DNA of 64,000 nt from Roseiarcus sp963749715 (GTDB lineage Bacteria > Pseudomonadota > Alphaproteobacteria > Rhizobiales > Beijerinckiaceae). Of the stretch, positions 1 to 8,802 are shown piece after piece. How positions within the stretch are numbered: the stretch's first letter is position 1; the number at the start of each line of letters is the position of its first letter. The DNA lies in assembly GCA_963749715.1 (NCBI GenBank), contig CAVVNR010000001.1:186001-250000 (forward strand), read 5' to 3'. The position numbers and the translations under genes are program-made. The notes beneath the pieces are model-generated. The model ran no database searches, was not told where the DNA came from, and worked only from the letters and a program-made list of their open reading frames with translations.

Positions 1-521
1 CGTATTCCCGATGGTAGAGGACCGTCTGGCGATGGATGATCCAACCGGCGTCGCCCGGCCGAAGGCCCCGTAAGCTCAATTCCCCCCGCGCGGCCTCGCG
101 GTCGTTCAGCGCCGCGCGCATGTCGCGCATGGCCTCGGCGAGACGCTCGCGCGCGCCCTCGCCGATCGGCAAAAGGGCGTCGACCTGAGCCCGGGCGGCG
201 GCTTCGGCCGCGGCGAAGGCTTGTTCGGCCAGCTTCCGTCAGCGAGAGCATTCTGTGCTTGCCGTGGTCGCGGCTGACGGCGCTTCGCGCCAGCCCGCGG
301 GCGCGGAAACGCGCGACGATGCGGCTCAGGTGCGCCTTGTCCATCTTAAGCGCGCGGCCGATCTCCGCCGCCGTCCGGCCGCCCTCGGGCGGGTGGGCCA
401 GTTCATACAGAACGCGCGCCTCCGGCAGCGACAGATCGGTCGCCGGCAGGCGGCGGTTCAAAAGCCCGATCTCGCGGGTGTAGAACCGGTTGAAGCCGCG
501 CACCTCGTCGGTCAGCGTCAT
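1..521 (-). CDS. MarR-family regulator fused to GNAT acetyltransferase (partial, frameshifted)
   Basis: Read leftwards from the ATG at 521, the first ~95 residues form a MarR-type winged helix-turn-helix (LPEARVLYELAH, then TAAEIGRALKMDKAHLSRIV, then a DHGKHRMLSLTEAG wing). A one-base shift near 226-232 moves the rest into another frame, where a helical linker (ALLPIGEGARERLAEAM) leads into the start of a GNAT domain (LRPGDAGWIIHRQTVLYHRE) that runs off the window edge. MarR-GNAT fusions of about 300 residues are a known family; the acetyltransferase substrate is not predictable here. Restoring one base gives a continuous protein, so the shift may be a sequence error. A perfect palindrome lies just upstream of the start, suggesting autoregulation. 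Confidence 0.75.
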   Translation of the reverse strand, partial: MTLTDEVRGFNRFYTREIGLLNRRLPATDLSLPEARVLYELAHPPEGGRTAAEIGRALKMDKAHLSRIVARFRARGLARSAVSRDHGKHRMLSLTEAGRTSLRRGRSRRPGSGRRPFADRRGRARASRRGHARHARGAERPRGRAGGIELTGPSAGRRRLDHPSPDGPLPSGI

Positions 522-532
522 CGGCGGCCCCG

Positions 533-553
533 AGTGTTGTCTAAGACAACACT
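533..553. promoter_or_regulatory. Perfect 21-bp palindrome, probable MarR operator
   Basis: Two perfect 10-bp arms, AGTGTTGTCT and AGACAACACT, flank a central A. The site lies 12 bases upstream of the ATG of the MarR-GNAT gene. MarR dimers bind palindromes of this size, usually in their own promoters, so this is the likely autoregulatory operator. That it is bound by this protein is inference. Confidence 0.6.
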
Positions 554-609
554 ATCGCGTCGCCGCACTCGCCGCAAGCGCGCGCGGAGGGAGCTCGGGC
601 GCCAAGCTG

Positions 610-1266
610 TTAAAGCTCGTTTCCCGCCAGGCTCGCCTTGAGCCGGTCGGCCGCCTCCCTGGCGTTGCGCCAGTGCGGCGCGATCGCCAGAGCGCGCTCG
701 TAGACCTTGAGCGCGTCTTCGGTCTTGCCGCGCGCTTCCAGGATTGTTCCCATGCCCATCAGCGCGCCCAGGTGCCTCGGCTCGCGCTTGAGCGTTTGCG
801 CAATGTCGGCCATCGAGCCGTCATAGTCGTCGTCGAGGTAGCGCGCGGTCGCGCGGGCGTTCCAGCCCTCCGCCCAGTCGGGCAGGAGCGCGATCGTCGC
901 ATCGAGGATCTTGAGCGCGTCGGGATATTCCTCCGCGCCGATCGCCTGCCGCGCCCGCCGCAACAGGAGGTCGCCGGTGTCCGAACCCGATTCGGCGTAG
1001 GCGCGCAGCAGCAGGGTGATAATCCCGGCCGTCTCGTCCGCATCCTTGGCGGCGGCGAGGCGCGCATAGAGATCGGCGCGCGCTTCGGCCGGAGTTTGCG
1101 GCGGCGGCTCGTCCGGTTTGGCCTGCGGCGCCTGGTCTTCAGGCTTGGCCAGGTCCCCAGGCCTGACCTGAGGCGCGGCCGGCGCGTCGTCCGCGAACGC
1201 CTGCGCCCCGGCCAGGGGGGCCGCAATTGCTAGGCTGACGAAAAGGAATTGCGTGCGAAGCCGCAT
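610..1266 (-). CDS. Exported tetratricopeptide-repeat protein
   Basis: 218 residues. The N-terminus has a cleavable signal peptide (RLRTQFLFVSLAIAAPLAGA, with AFA before DDAPAA), followed by a proline/alanine-rich linker to about residue 60. The rest carries at least three TPR units, the clearest being ALKILDATIALLPDWAEGWN, the unit around ARATARYLDDDYDGSMADI, and DALKVYERALAIAPHWRNAR. TPR proteins of this kind act as periplasmic scaffolds; no enzymatic motif is visible and the partner is unknown. It is transcribed in the same direction as rpmJ but separated from it by about 60 bases. Confidence 0.75.
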   Translation of the reverse strand: MRLRTQFLFVSLAIAAPLAGAQAFADDAPAAPQVRPGDLAKPEDQAPQAKPDEPPPQTPAEARADLYARLAAAKDADETAGIITLLLRAYAESGSDTGDLLLRRARQAIGAEEYPDALKILDATIALLPDWAEGWNARATARYLDDDYDGSMADIAQTLKREPRHLGALMGMGTILEARGKTEDALKVYERALAIAPHWRNAREAADRLKASLAGNEL

Positions 1267-1329
1267 CCGCCAAGTTTACTGCGCGGGACGGCGCCCGTCA
1301 AAGCGGATCGGCGCGCCGGCGGCGGGTTC

Positions 1330-1455
1330 CTATCCCTGCCGCGCCTTGAAGCGCTTCTGCGTCTTGTTGATGATGTAGACGCGGCCCTTGCGACGCACGA
1401 GGCGGTTGTCGCGATGGCGGTTGCGCAACGATTTCAGCGAATTACGGACTTTCAC
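1330..1455 (-). CDS. rpmJ: 50S ribosomal protein L36
   Basis: A 41-residue protein with a GTG start at 1455, beginning KVRNSLKSLRNRHRDNRLV and ending KTQKRFKARQG. Both the sequence and the length are those of the longer bacterial L36 form lacking the zinc-binding cysteines (type B). L36 is a small rRNA-binding protein of the large subunit. It is too short for many ORF callers but very well conserved. It stands alone between the TPR gene and the divergent CBS-domain gene, as L36 paralogues outside the main ribosomal operons often do. Confidence 0.93.
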   Translation of the reverse strand: MKVRNSLKSLRNRHRDNRLVRRKGRVYIINKTQKRFKARQG

Positions 1456-1661
1456 GACATCACCAGGGGTTCTTCCCGCGTAGGGATCGGCCCGCGGCGG
1501 ATAAAAATGAACGCGCTCTATGCCTCAAACCGCCGCGGCGATCAAGAGCGTGTGACCGAAGCCGGAAACTCGGACGCCCGGTCATGCTTAAGACCAACTC
1601 GACCGGCAAGGTCGCCAAGGCTGGCCACGAAGGGATCGGGACGGGAGAAGGGAGACCTTTC

Positions 1662-2102
1662 ATGAGAGTGTCGGACGTACTGGAATCGAACCGGCAGAGG
1701 CTCGCGACTTGCATCCCCGAAGAATCGATCGCATCGATCTGCACCCGGTTGAGCGCGCTCAACATCGGCGCCTTTCCGGTCTGCGACGCCAAGGGAGCGC
1801 TGGTCGGGATCATTTCCGAGCGCGATGTGGTGCGCGCCTTCGCCAAGGACGGAGCGAGGCTCGCCGACATGCACGTCCGCGATCTGATGACGCGCGAGGT
1901 CAAGACCTGCACGGGCGAGACGCCGATGGTCGAGGCGGAGAAGGTGATGAACAAGCAACGCGTCCGCCATTTGCCGGTCATGGATGGGGCGAAGCTCGTC
2001 GGCATGCTGTCGATCCGGGACGTCATGGTCTGGCGCCAGCAGGAAGCGCGCGACGAGGTCAACGTGCTGCGCGACGCCATGATCGCCGTTCGGAACCGCT
2101 GA
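1662..2102 (+). CDS. Tandem CBS-domain protein
   Basis: 146 residues. I chose the ATG at 1662 because a purine-rich ribosome-binding site (GGGAGAAGGGAGA) precedes it and the protein then starts directly at the domain (MRVSDVLESN); an in-frame ATG at 1584 would add 26 poorly conserved residues. Two CBS motifs are visible: the first around IGAFPVCDAKGALVGIISERDV (residues ~35-60), the second around VRHLPVMDGAKLVGMLSIRDV (~100-125). CBS pairs bind adenosine nucleotides and sense energy state. Stand-alone proteins like this have no known catalytic activity. Confidence 0.85.
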   Translation: MRVSDVLESNRQRLATCIPEESIASICTRLSALNIGAFPVCDAKGALVGIISERDVVRAFAKDGARLADMHVRDLMTREVKTCTGETPMVEAEKVMNKQRVRHLPVMDGAKLVGMLSIRDVMVWRQQEARDEVNVLRDAMIAVRNR

Positions 2103-2411
2103 GAGGACGGGAGCGTCGCCAGGGCGTCTGGCTGATTGTTCGACAACCGCTTTGCAAAAATCAGAAGTCGTGGTAGACAGAATGCGCCGTCCGCTCGGGT
2201 GCGCGCGGTGAAGACGCGGTCGAGGGAGCGTCGCCCATCCTTCGGCGTAAGCAGTTGAAATTGCTAGGAAATCTATTGGATTATGCTTCCGTCCGCTTGG
2301 ATTTTCCTTCCCGCCGATTTGGAAAAGCTTGCCCAGGTCTTTGGAACACGCTTGCAGGGGCTTGGGCCTAATTTCAGCAAAGCAAATCCGTAAGATAGAC
2401 CGGGCCTTACG
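2103..2411. other. Gene-free interval between CBS-domain gene and thioesterase gene
   Basis: About 309 bases between two genes that converge. It is richer in A+T than its surroundings around 2255-2400. I see no open frame with coding character, no RNA gene and no strong terminator hairpin. Confidence 0.4.
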
Positions 2412-2876
2412 TCAGATGGAGCCGCGATGCGGCGCCTTCAGCCTTTCCATCAGCCGCCGATGCCCGTCGGGGATCGGAACCGGGCGGTTCGTCGCCCGCT
2501 CGACATAAACGTGGGTGTATCGTCCGGCCGCCGCCGCGGTCGCGCCGCCGGCTTTGAACACCGCGAGGTGATAGCGCACCGACGAGCGGCCGAGATGCTC
2601 GACAGCGACGCCGACTTCCGCGGCTTCCGGATAGGTGAGGCTGGCGTAGAATTGGCAGTTGCTCTCGACGACGAGCCCGATCACCGGGCTCGCGGCCGGA
2701 TCAAGCAGTCCTGCCTCAATCAGCATCGCGTTCACCGCCGAATCGAACAGGGCGTAGTAGACGACGTTGTTGAGATGGCCATAGGCGTCGTTGTCGCTCC
2801 AGCGCGTCGCGAGGACGACGAAGCGGGCGAAGGCCTCGCGAGAAGGCGGCCCTTGGCGATCGGGGTCCGCCGCCAT
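2412..2876 (-). CDS. Acyl-CoA thioesterase, 4HBT hotdog family
   Basis: 154 residues, the normal size for a single hotdog-fold thioesterase. The signature TRWSDNDAYGHLNNVVYYALFD near residue 25 is the YbgC/FadM-type catalytic segment, with the Asp before AYGHLNN as the likely general base. Later strands (VESNCQFYASLTYPEAAEV and SVRYHLAVFK) fit the fold. It would hydrolyse acyl-CoA thioesters in the cytosol; chain length or aromatic preference cannot be told. It lies divergent from the MBL hydrolase gene at 3048. Confidence 0.85.
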   Translation of the reverse strand: MAADPDRQGPPSREAFARFVVLATRWSDNDAYGHLNNVVYYALFDSAVNAMLIEAGLLDPAASPVIGLVVESNCQFYASLTYPEAAEVGVAVEHLGRSSVRYHLAVFKAGGATAAAAGRYTHVYVERATNRPVPIPDGHRRLMERLKAPHRGSI

Positions 2877-3047
2877 TCATAGGTCTCCCGTCAAGTCTCG
2901 CGAGCCGCCCTGCGCCGCGGAGCGTATGGAGCGCGGAGGCCATGCCGTGCCTCGGAGGAGCGGTTGGCTTCGCCTCTTATCTCGCGCCCGGCTATCATGA
3001 CAAGGTGACGTGCGGCCCTGGCGGCCGGACGGCGGAAGGATGACGCG

Positions 3048-3959
3048 ATGGCCAACGACGACAGCGAAGGAGACCTATTCGCCGCCGCGCGCGAGCCGCC
3101 GCCGCGCGCTCTGACCAGGCTTTCACCAACGGTCCGCCGTCTCGTCGCGCCGAACGCCTCGCCCTTCACCTTCAACGGCACCTGCAGCTATATCGTCGGC
3201 GAAGGGACAGTCGCGATCGTCGACCCAGGCCCGGAGGACGATTCGCATCTCTCCGCCCTCATGGACGCGGTCGAGGGCGAGAAGGTCGAGACAATCCTCA
3301 TCACCCATACCCATCGCGACCACAGCCCCGGCGCGAAGAGGCTCGCCGCGGCGACGGGCGCGCGGGTGATCGGCGCCGCGCCATTCGCGCCCCGCGGCGA
3401 TGGGACGGCCGGATTCGACTCCGCGCATGACCGCGACTATTCGCCCGATGCGGTGCTCGCCGACGGCGAGCGGCTGCAAGGCCACGGCTTCTCGATCGAA
3501 GCGCTGGCCACGCCGGGCCATTGCTCCAACCACTTGTGCTTCGCGCTCGTCGGCGAGGGCGCGCTGTTCTCCGGCGATCATGTGATGGCGTGGTCGACCT
3601 CGGTCGTCGCGCCGCCGGACGGCTCGATGCGCGCCTATATGGCCTCGCTCGAAAAGTTGCGCGGACGCGCCGAAACGATCTACTGGCCGGGGCACGGCGG
3701 CCCGGTCGCCGAACCGCAGCGCTATCTGCGCGCTCTGATCCACCACCGGCGCCAACGGGAAGCCTCAATCCTGACCGCGCTTGGCGATGGCCCGCAGTCG
3801 ATTCCTGCTCTCGTCGCCAGAGTGTATGCAGGCATCGACCGGTCGTTGACCCGCGCCGCGGGCTTATCGACGCTGGCTCATCTCGAAGATCTCGGCGAGC
3901 GCGGGCTTATCATCGCCGGGACAGCGAACGGCGGCGAGACGCGCTATCGCCTTGCCTGA
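3048..3959 (+). CDS. MBL-fold metallohydrolase (GloB/LACTB2-like)
   Basis: 303 residues. The metal-binding signature HTHRDH appears in THTHRDHSPGA near residue 88. The other ligands can be placed in TPGHCSNHLCF, LFSGDHVM and WPGHGGPV, so both metal sites look complete. A C-terminal winged-helix-like segment follows (SILTALGDGPQSIPALVARVY), as in LACTB2-type hydrolases, which cleave thioesters or nucleic acids. The substrate is unknown. The start ATG at 3048 is preceded by GGCGGAAGGATGACGCG, a good ribosome-binding site. Confidence 0.85.
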   Translation: MANDDSEGDLFAAAREPPPRALTRLSPTVRRLVAPNASPFTFNGTCSYIVGEGTVAIVDPGPEDDSHLSALMDAVEGEKVETILITHTHRDHSPGAKRLAAATGARVIGAAPFAPRGDGTAGFDSAHDRDYSPDAVLADGERLQGHGFSIEALATPGHCSNHLCFALVGEGALFSGDHVMAWSTSVVAPPDGSMRAYMASLEKLRGRAETIYWPGHGGPVAEPQRYLRALIHHRRQREASILTALGDGPQSIPALVARVYAGIDRSLTRAAGLSTLAHLEDLGERGLIIAGTANGGETRYRLA

Positions 3960-3990
3960 GATGGAGAAGCCGTGCGGGTCGGTTGGTCCG

Positions 3991-4449
3991 CTACTTCGCT
4001 GCGGCCGCGCCGCCGACGGCGTAACCGTTGCGGCTCGAGATCTGCTCGCCCGCGTCCTTGAAGCTCTTGTCGTCGTCGCCAAGCTGCACCGTCGGCATGC
4101 ATTCGGGATTGCAGGCGTAAGAGACCCGGGACGTCCCGTTCTGCAGCACCAGCAAGGTCTTCGCCGGCAAGACGCGGACCTGCTTTTCCTCGATGATCGA
4201 GCCAGCGGCGTCGATGGCGATCAGGTTCGTCTGCCCGAAGCCCTTGCCGGTGATCACCATCGAATTGTTGTTCTTGAGCATCGTTACGTCCGCGATCATC
4301 GGGTTGCCGATGATGAGGGTCGCGGCTCCCGCGGGCAGCCTGGCGATTTTGGCCTGGTCGAGCGTAACGATCAGGTCCGTCTCGGCCCGCGCGGGCGAAG
4401 CGCCGAAGGCGAGAACGAATGCGACGGCAAGCCAAAGGCGCGGCGACAT
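3991..4449 (-). CDS. Exported protein with pilus-assembly/secretin N-terminal domain
   Basis: 152 residues with a signal peptide (LWLAVAFVLAFGASPARA, cut before ETDLIV). The mature part matches the domain found at the N-terminus of CpaC-type secretins (pilus assembly protein N-terminal domain): VTLDQAKIARLPAGAATLII, then IADVTMLKNNNSMVITGKGFGQTNL. Two cysteines in SYACNPECMP may form a disulfide. Stand-alone versions are common in Hyphomicrobiales and periplasmic; their role is not established. There is no secretin domain and no pilus gene nearby. Confidence 0.75.
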   Translation of the reverse strand: MSPRLWLAVAFVLAFGASPARAETDLIVTLDQAKIARLPAGAATLIIGNPMIADVTMLKNNNSMVITGKGFGQTNLIAIDAAGSIIEEKQVRVLPAKTLLVLQNGTSRVSYACNPECMPTVQLGDDDKSFKDAGEQISSRNGYAVGGAAAAK

Positions 4450-4533
4450 GAGAACCCTCGCTCTCGTCCGGAGACCGGAGACCAGGATTCATTTCGCTCG
4501 CCAAAGATGAAGGAAATCTCAACTTTCCCAGCG

Positions 4534-6360
4534 TCAGATCGCCGGAAAAATCGCCGCTCCCTCGTCCGCTGAACCGACGGCGCCGCGGAAGACGGCGAAC
4601 AATTCGCGTCCCACGCCGACATGGGAAGTGGCGAGATTAGCTTCGGCATGCGGCCTCTTCGCCCAGACGTCGTCGGCGACCATGACCTCGAGCCGCCCTG
4701 CCGGCGCGTCCAGGCGGATGACGTCGCCGTTCCGGATCTTGCCGATTGCGCCGCCCGCCGCCGCCTCCGGCGTCACATGGATCGCCGACGGCACCTTGCC
4801 CGAAGCGCCCGAGAGGCGCCCGTCGGTGACCAGCGCCACCCGATGGCCGCGGTCTTGCAGCACGCCGAGCGGGGGCATCAGCTTGTGCAACTCCGGCATG
4901 CCGATCGCCTTGGGTCCCTGGAAGCGCACCACGGCGACAAAATCGCGGTTGAGCTCGCCGGCGCGGAAGGCCGCGTGCAGTTCCTCCTGGCTGTGGAACA
5001 CCCGAGCCGGCGCCTCGATCGTGTGCCGCTCGGACGCGACGGCGGAGGTCTTGATGACCGCCCTTCCCAGCGGACCTTCCAGCACGCGCAAACCGCCGGT
5101 CGGCTGGAACGGGTCTTCCGCTCCGCGCAACACGCCGCGGTCGCCGGATTCGGCGGGCGCCGGCGTCCAAGCGACAGCGCCTTCGGCGTCGAGGTGCGGC
5201 TCGACCCCGTAATCATCGAGGTCGCCCCACACAGTCTGCGCGTCGCCGTGCAGGAGGCCGGCAGCGAGAAGTTCGCGAATCAGGAGGCCCATGCCGCCAG
5301 CCGCATGGAAGTGGTTCACGTCGGCCTTCCCATTCGGATAGATCCGCGTCAGGAGCGGCGTCACTTCCGCGAGATCGGCGAAATCCTCCCATCTCAGCGC
5401 GATGCCCGCCGCGGCGGCCATCGCCACCAGGTGAATGGTGAGATTGGTCGAGCCGCCGGTCGCGTTGAGGCCGACAACGCCGTTGACGATTGCGCGTTCG
5501 TCGATGACGCGCCCGATCGGCGTGAACTGATTGCCGAGCGCGGTGATTTCCAGCGCCCGCTTGACGCCGAGCATGGTGAGCGCGTCGCGCAGCGGCGTAT
5601 TGGGATTGACGAAAGACGCGCCCGGCAGATGCAGTCCCATGATTTCCATCAGCATCTGGTTGGTGTTGGCCGTGCCGTAGAAGGTGCAGGTGCCGGGCGC
5701 GTGATAGGCCTCGGCCTCCGCCTTGAGCAGGTCGTCGCGGGTCGCCTTGCCTTCGGCGAAGAGCTGGCGGACTTTCGACTTCTCGTCGTTGCCGAGGCCC
5801 GAGGGCATCGGTCCCGCAGGTAGGAAAACCGCCGGCAAATGGCCGAATGACAGGGCGCCGATCAAGAGGCCCGGAACGATCTTGTCGCAGATGCCGAGAT
5901 AGACAGCAGCGTCGAACATATCGTGCGAGAGGGCGACCGCGGTCGAGAGCGCAATGACGTCGCGCGAGAACAGGGAAAGCTCCATGCCTTTCTCGCCCTG
6001 GGTGACTCCGTCGCACATCGCCGGAACGCCGCCGGCGACCTGCGCCGTCCCCCCCGCGGCGCGCGCCGCTTCCTTGATGAGATCGGGAAAGCGCGCATAG
6101 GGTTGGTGAGCCGAAAGCATGTCATTATAGGCGGTGACGATCGCGAGATTGGGGCCCGTCCCCTCGCGCAACGCTTCCTTGTCGCCCGCCCCGCAGGCGG
6201 CGAAGCCATGGGCGAAATTGGCGCAGCCGAGCCGTTTGCGGGCGGGCCTGTTTGCGACCGCGGCGTCGATCCGGGCGAGGTAAGCCTTGCGCGACGGGCC
6301 GCTGCGCGCGGCGATGCGTTCGGTCACTTCGCCGACGCGTGCGTTGAGTTCTGTCGTCAT
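4534..6360 (-). CDS. edd: Phosphogluconate dehydratase
   Basis: 608 residues, full length for Edd. It dehydrates 6-phosphogluconate to 2-keto-3-deoxy-6-phosphogluconate in the Entner-Doudoroff pathway. The IlvD/Edd signature CDKIVPGLLIGALSFGHLPA lies near residue 155, the cluster-region segment GTCTFYGTANTNQMLMEIMG near 222, and a C-terminal ILVD/EDD segment VALVTDGRLSGASGKVPSAI near 510. Iron-sulfur ligand cysteines are present. The partner KDPG aldolase gene (eda) is not adjacent; a DgoA-type aldolase lies at the far end of the window and acts on the galactonate analogue. Confidence 0.95.
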   Translation of the reverse strand: MTTELNARVGEVTERIAARSGPSRKAYLARIDAAVANRPARKRLGCANFAHGFAACGAGDKEALREGTGPNLAIVTAYNDMLSAHQPYARFPDLIKEAARAAGGTAQVAGGVPAMCDGVTQGEKGMELSLFSRDVIALSTAVALSHDMFDAAVYLGICDKIVPGLLIGALSFGHLPAVFLPAGPMPSGLGNDEKSKVRQLFAEGKATRDDLLKAEAEAYHAPGTCTFYGTANTNQMLMEIMGLHLPGASFVNPNTPLRDALTMLGVKRALEITALGNQFTPIGRVIDERAIVNGVVGLNATGGSTNLTIHLVAMAAAAGIALRWEDFADLAEVTPLLTRIYPNGKADVNHFHAAGGMGLLIRELLAAGLLHGDAQTVWGDLDDYGVEPHLDAEGAVAWTPAPAESGDRGVLRGAEDPFQPTGGLRVLEGPLGRAVIKTSAVASERHTIEAPARVFHSQEELHAAFRAGELNRDFVAVVRFQGPKAIGMPELHKLMPPLGVLQDRGHRVALVTDGRLSGASGKVPSAIHVTPEAAAGGAIGKIRNGDVIRLDAPAGRLEVMVADDVWAKRPHAEANLATSHVGVGRELFAVFRGAVGSADEGAAIFPAI

Positions 6361-6485
6361 GCGCGTATCGCCTCCTTGATCGGTCCAGGCCGGCTGTCAG
6401 CCCTCTTCTAACGCAAAGATGCGCGAGAAAAAGGGCGGCGGGTGGAGAAGGTCCAATGACCGGACCAGCGGCGGCGCGTCCGGGC

Positions 6486-7484
6486 TCAAAAGCCTCCGAG
6501 CTCGTGGACCATCTTGGTGAAGCGCCGGCGCTCGTCGAGGGTCAAATCGGCCGTGGCGACGTCGAGATCCTGATCTTGGAGTCCCGCCGCTTTGGCGAAG
6601 CTATTCCACGCGGCGGCCTTGGCGAGGTCGTGCGGCAACGCCCGCCCGCTCACATAGAGATGAGCTATGCGGTTCTGAGCGATGGGATTGCCACGGGCGG
6701 CGGCGACCAGAAGGATCTTGGCCGCCGCGTCCTCATTTTTCATTGCGCCTTCACCGTTGAACAGCATGATGGCGTACTCGACCTGACCGGCGATGATGCC
6801 GCCATCAGCCGCGCGCTTGAGCCAGTGCGCGGCCTCGACAATGTCCTGCGGGACGCCTTTGCCCTCGCGCAGCATCACGCCATAGGAATAGGCTGCGTTG
6901 TCGTCGCCGGCGTTCGCCGCGCGAAGGAAATACTGGGCTGCTTTGGCATAGTTCGGCGTCTTTCCGTCCGCGCCGTTGAGTTCCATGATCCCGAGGTTAT
7001 AGAGCGCGCTCGGATGGTTCTTGGCCGCCGCCAGCTCGAACTGCGCCCTCGCGGCCGCCGGATCCTTCGCCACGCCTTTGGCGCCCTGAAGCAGCAGCAC
7101 GCCGAGTTCGTAGGCGGCTTGAGGATCGCCAAGATTGCTGGCGAGGCCGTACCAGCGGGAAGCCTCGCGATCGTCGCCGACGACGGCCGCGCCGTCATGG
7201 TAGATTTCGCCAATCAGCGTCATCGCGGCCGCATCTTTGGGATTGGTGTCGAGACGCCGTTCCGCCTCGAGCAGAGCATAGAGAAAATTGCCGCGCTGAT
7301 AGGCGCCGAAGGCCAAATCCGGCGCCACTCCGTCCGCCCGCGGCGGGAGGGCGGGCGGCATTGACGGGCGCCCAAGACCGGCAAAGTTCGCCAACGGCGA
7401 CGCGACGTTTGACGCCCCTGTTTGGGCGAAGACGACGCCGGCCGAACTGAGCGCCAACGCCGCGGCGAGCGCGAATCGCCTCAT
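6486..7484 (-). CDS. Exported Sel1-repeat protein
   Basis: 332 residues from the ATG at 7484, which begins with a signal peptide (MRRFALAAALALSSAGVVFA). This start overlaps the stop of the upstream ThiE-like gene by four bases (ATGA), evidence for translational coupling. Several Sel1-type TPRs follow, for example AAYELGVLLLQGAKGVAKDP, SALYNLGIMELNGADGKTPN, NAAYSYGVMLREGKGVPQDI and QVEYAIMLFNGEGAM. ExoR, a periplasmic regulator in rhizobia, has this build, but the match is too general to assign that function. Confidence 0.8.
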   Translation of the reverse strand: MRRFALAAALALSSAGVVFAQTGASNVASPLANFAGLGRPSMPPALPPRADGVAPDLAFGAYQRGNFLYALLEAERRLDTNPKDAAAMTLIGEIYHDGAAVVGDDREASRWYGLASNLGDPQAAYELGVLLLQGAKGVAKDPAAARAQFELAAAKNHPSALYNLGIMELNGADGKTPNYAKAAQYFLRAANAGDDNAAYSYGVMLREGKGVPQDIVEAAHWLKRAADGGIIAGQVEYAIMLFNGEGAMKNEDAAAKILLVAAARGNPIAQNRIAHLYVSGRALPHDLAKAAAWNSFAKAAGLQDQDLDVATADLTLDERRRFTKMVHELGGF

Positions 7485-8134
7485 GGGATGTTCGCGCCCG
7501 CGAGCAGGGCCTGAGCCTCCCACGCGGCCTCAGCCGGCGAAGGACGTCTCCAGATCGCCTCGCCGAGCGCAACGAAATCGGCGCCGGCGTGAGCCAGCGC
7601 GCCCACCGCCGCGATTGTCTCGGCGTAAGCGACGCACGGCGTTTCGAAGATTTCCGCCCACCAGCCCACGCGTTCGACCAGCAACCGCGGACCCACAGCC
7701 GCCGCGCCGGCGCGCGGCTCCCCGAACATCACGTAATCCGCCCCCATTTCGCCTGCGGTCATCGCCGCATCGCGCGAATGCAAATACCCCGCGCCGACGA
7801 TCCGTTCGGGCTTCATGGCCTCAATCGCCGCGACCAGATCCGTGCCGGCGCCAACAACATGAACCCCATCGACTCCAAGTCGAGCAGCCAACAGGGGATC
7901 GTCCTCAATCAGGAGCGCGCAGTCGGCCGCCACGGCGGCCCGCAGCAGCGGCGCTGTGATGGCCTTCGCGGCGGCTTTCGAGGTTGGCGCGAGCCGGACG
8001 AGCGCGCAAGCGATCACCGCCGCGTCGAGAACCTCGGCAAAAACACGGGCGAAGGCGTCAGCGTCAGCGGCCGACAGGACAGGAGTGATGAGATAGAGCG
8101 AGCATCCGGAGGAGTTTGGAGTCGTCAAGAGCAT
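7481..8134 (-). CDS. ThiE/TenI-like (thiamine-phosphate-synthase-like) protein
   Basis: 217 residues with a TIM-barrel ThiE/TenI pattern: LYLITPVLS at the start, GVDGVHVVGAGTDL, VGAGYLHSRDAAMTAGEMGADYVMFGEP, and a C-terminal AGADFVALGEAIW. Several ThiE active-site features are altered: the usual INDR segment reads LIEDDPL, GVHLGQ reads GVHVVG, and the T-x-T-K pyrophosphate segment is not seen. It may be a divergent paralogue rather than the main thiamine phosphate synthase. It overlaps the Sel1-protein start by four bases, and no other thi gene is close. Confidence 0.7.
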   Translation of the reverse strand: MLLTTPNSSGCSLYLITPVLSAADADAFARVFAEVLDAAVIACALVRLAPTSKAAAKAITAPLLRAAVAADCALLIEDDPLLAARLGVDGVHVVGAGTDLVAAIEAMKPERIVGAGYLHSRDAAMTAGEMGADYVMFGEPRAGAAAVGPRLLVERVGWWAEIFETPCVAYAETIAAVGALAHAGADFVALGEAIWRRPSPAEAAWEAQALLAGANIP

Positions 8135-8253
8135 GAGCGCAGAATTCTGATCGCACGAGCAGCGTGTCGCCGACCAATACGGCCAAATTGGGGGTCAAGA
8201 CCAGCCCTTGGGCGAACCGGGCGCAAGGTCGGCGCGAGAATTCTATCGGACCG

Positions 8254-8802
8254 TCAGATCGAAAACGCCGCGCGAAGCCGCTCGACCTGAGAGGCGACTT
8301 CCGACCGCGCGATCACCGGCTCGGGCGAAAGGGCGACGACCAGCCCTTGATCGAGATGGATGACGCGCTCCTGAATGCGGAGCGACCGCCTGCTTAGGCT
8401 GCGCAGGGTCGGCGGCAATTGTTCGAAGACCTCAGGCGCGCAGCCATACTCCTGGCGGGAAAGCTTGACTCGGACACGCTCGGCCTGGGCCTGGGCCGAG
8501 GTCAATTCGCCTTCGTTGACCGCGCGCTGGAGCAAGAGCCAGGAGGCGACCTGCATGAGACGGGTGGTCAAACGCATGCTTTCTGTCGAATAAGCAAGCG
8601 CCGCCGGGCGGGAAAGGGCGCGCGATTCCGCTCGGCCCGGACCGTCAAGATAGGAAGCAGCCTCCTCGACCAGCGTCATCCCCTCTCGAAACAAATCCTT
8701 GAATGCGCCAGAGACGGCGAGGCGGTGGATAAAAGGGATGGCGCTTTGCCGGGGCGCGGCAGCGGCGAAATTGCGCTTCGGCCCTTCGAAGTGACGACCC
8801 AT
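8254..8802 (-). CDS. rcdA: RcdA-like protein (DUF1465), regulator of CtrA degradation
   Basis: 182 residues, close to the size of Caulobacter RcdA. The body is a helical domain: FIHRLAVSGAFKDLFREGM, LVEEAASYLDG, STESMRLTTRLMQVASWLLLQ and AERVRVKLSRQEYG, ending in SRRSLRIQERVIHLDQ. In Caulobacter, RcdA is an adaptor that helps deliver CtrA to the ClpXP protease during the cell cycle. SciP, which inhibits CtrA-dependent transcription, is encoded 3 kb away. Assignment is by recalled family resemblance. Confidence 0.75.
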   Translation of the reverse strand: MGRHFEGPKRNFAAAAPRQSAIPFIHRLAVSGAFKDLFREGMTLVEEAASYLDGPGRAESRALSRPAALAYSTESMRLTTRLMQVASWLLLQRAVNEGELTSAQAQAERVRVKLSRQEYGCAPEVFEQLPPTLRSLSRRSLRIQERVIHLDQGLVVALSPEPVIARSEVASQVERLRAAFSI

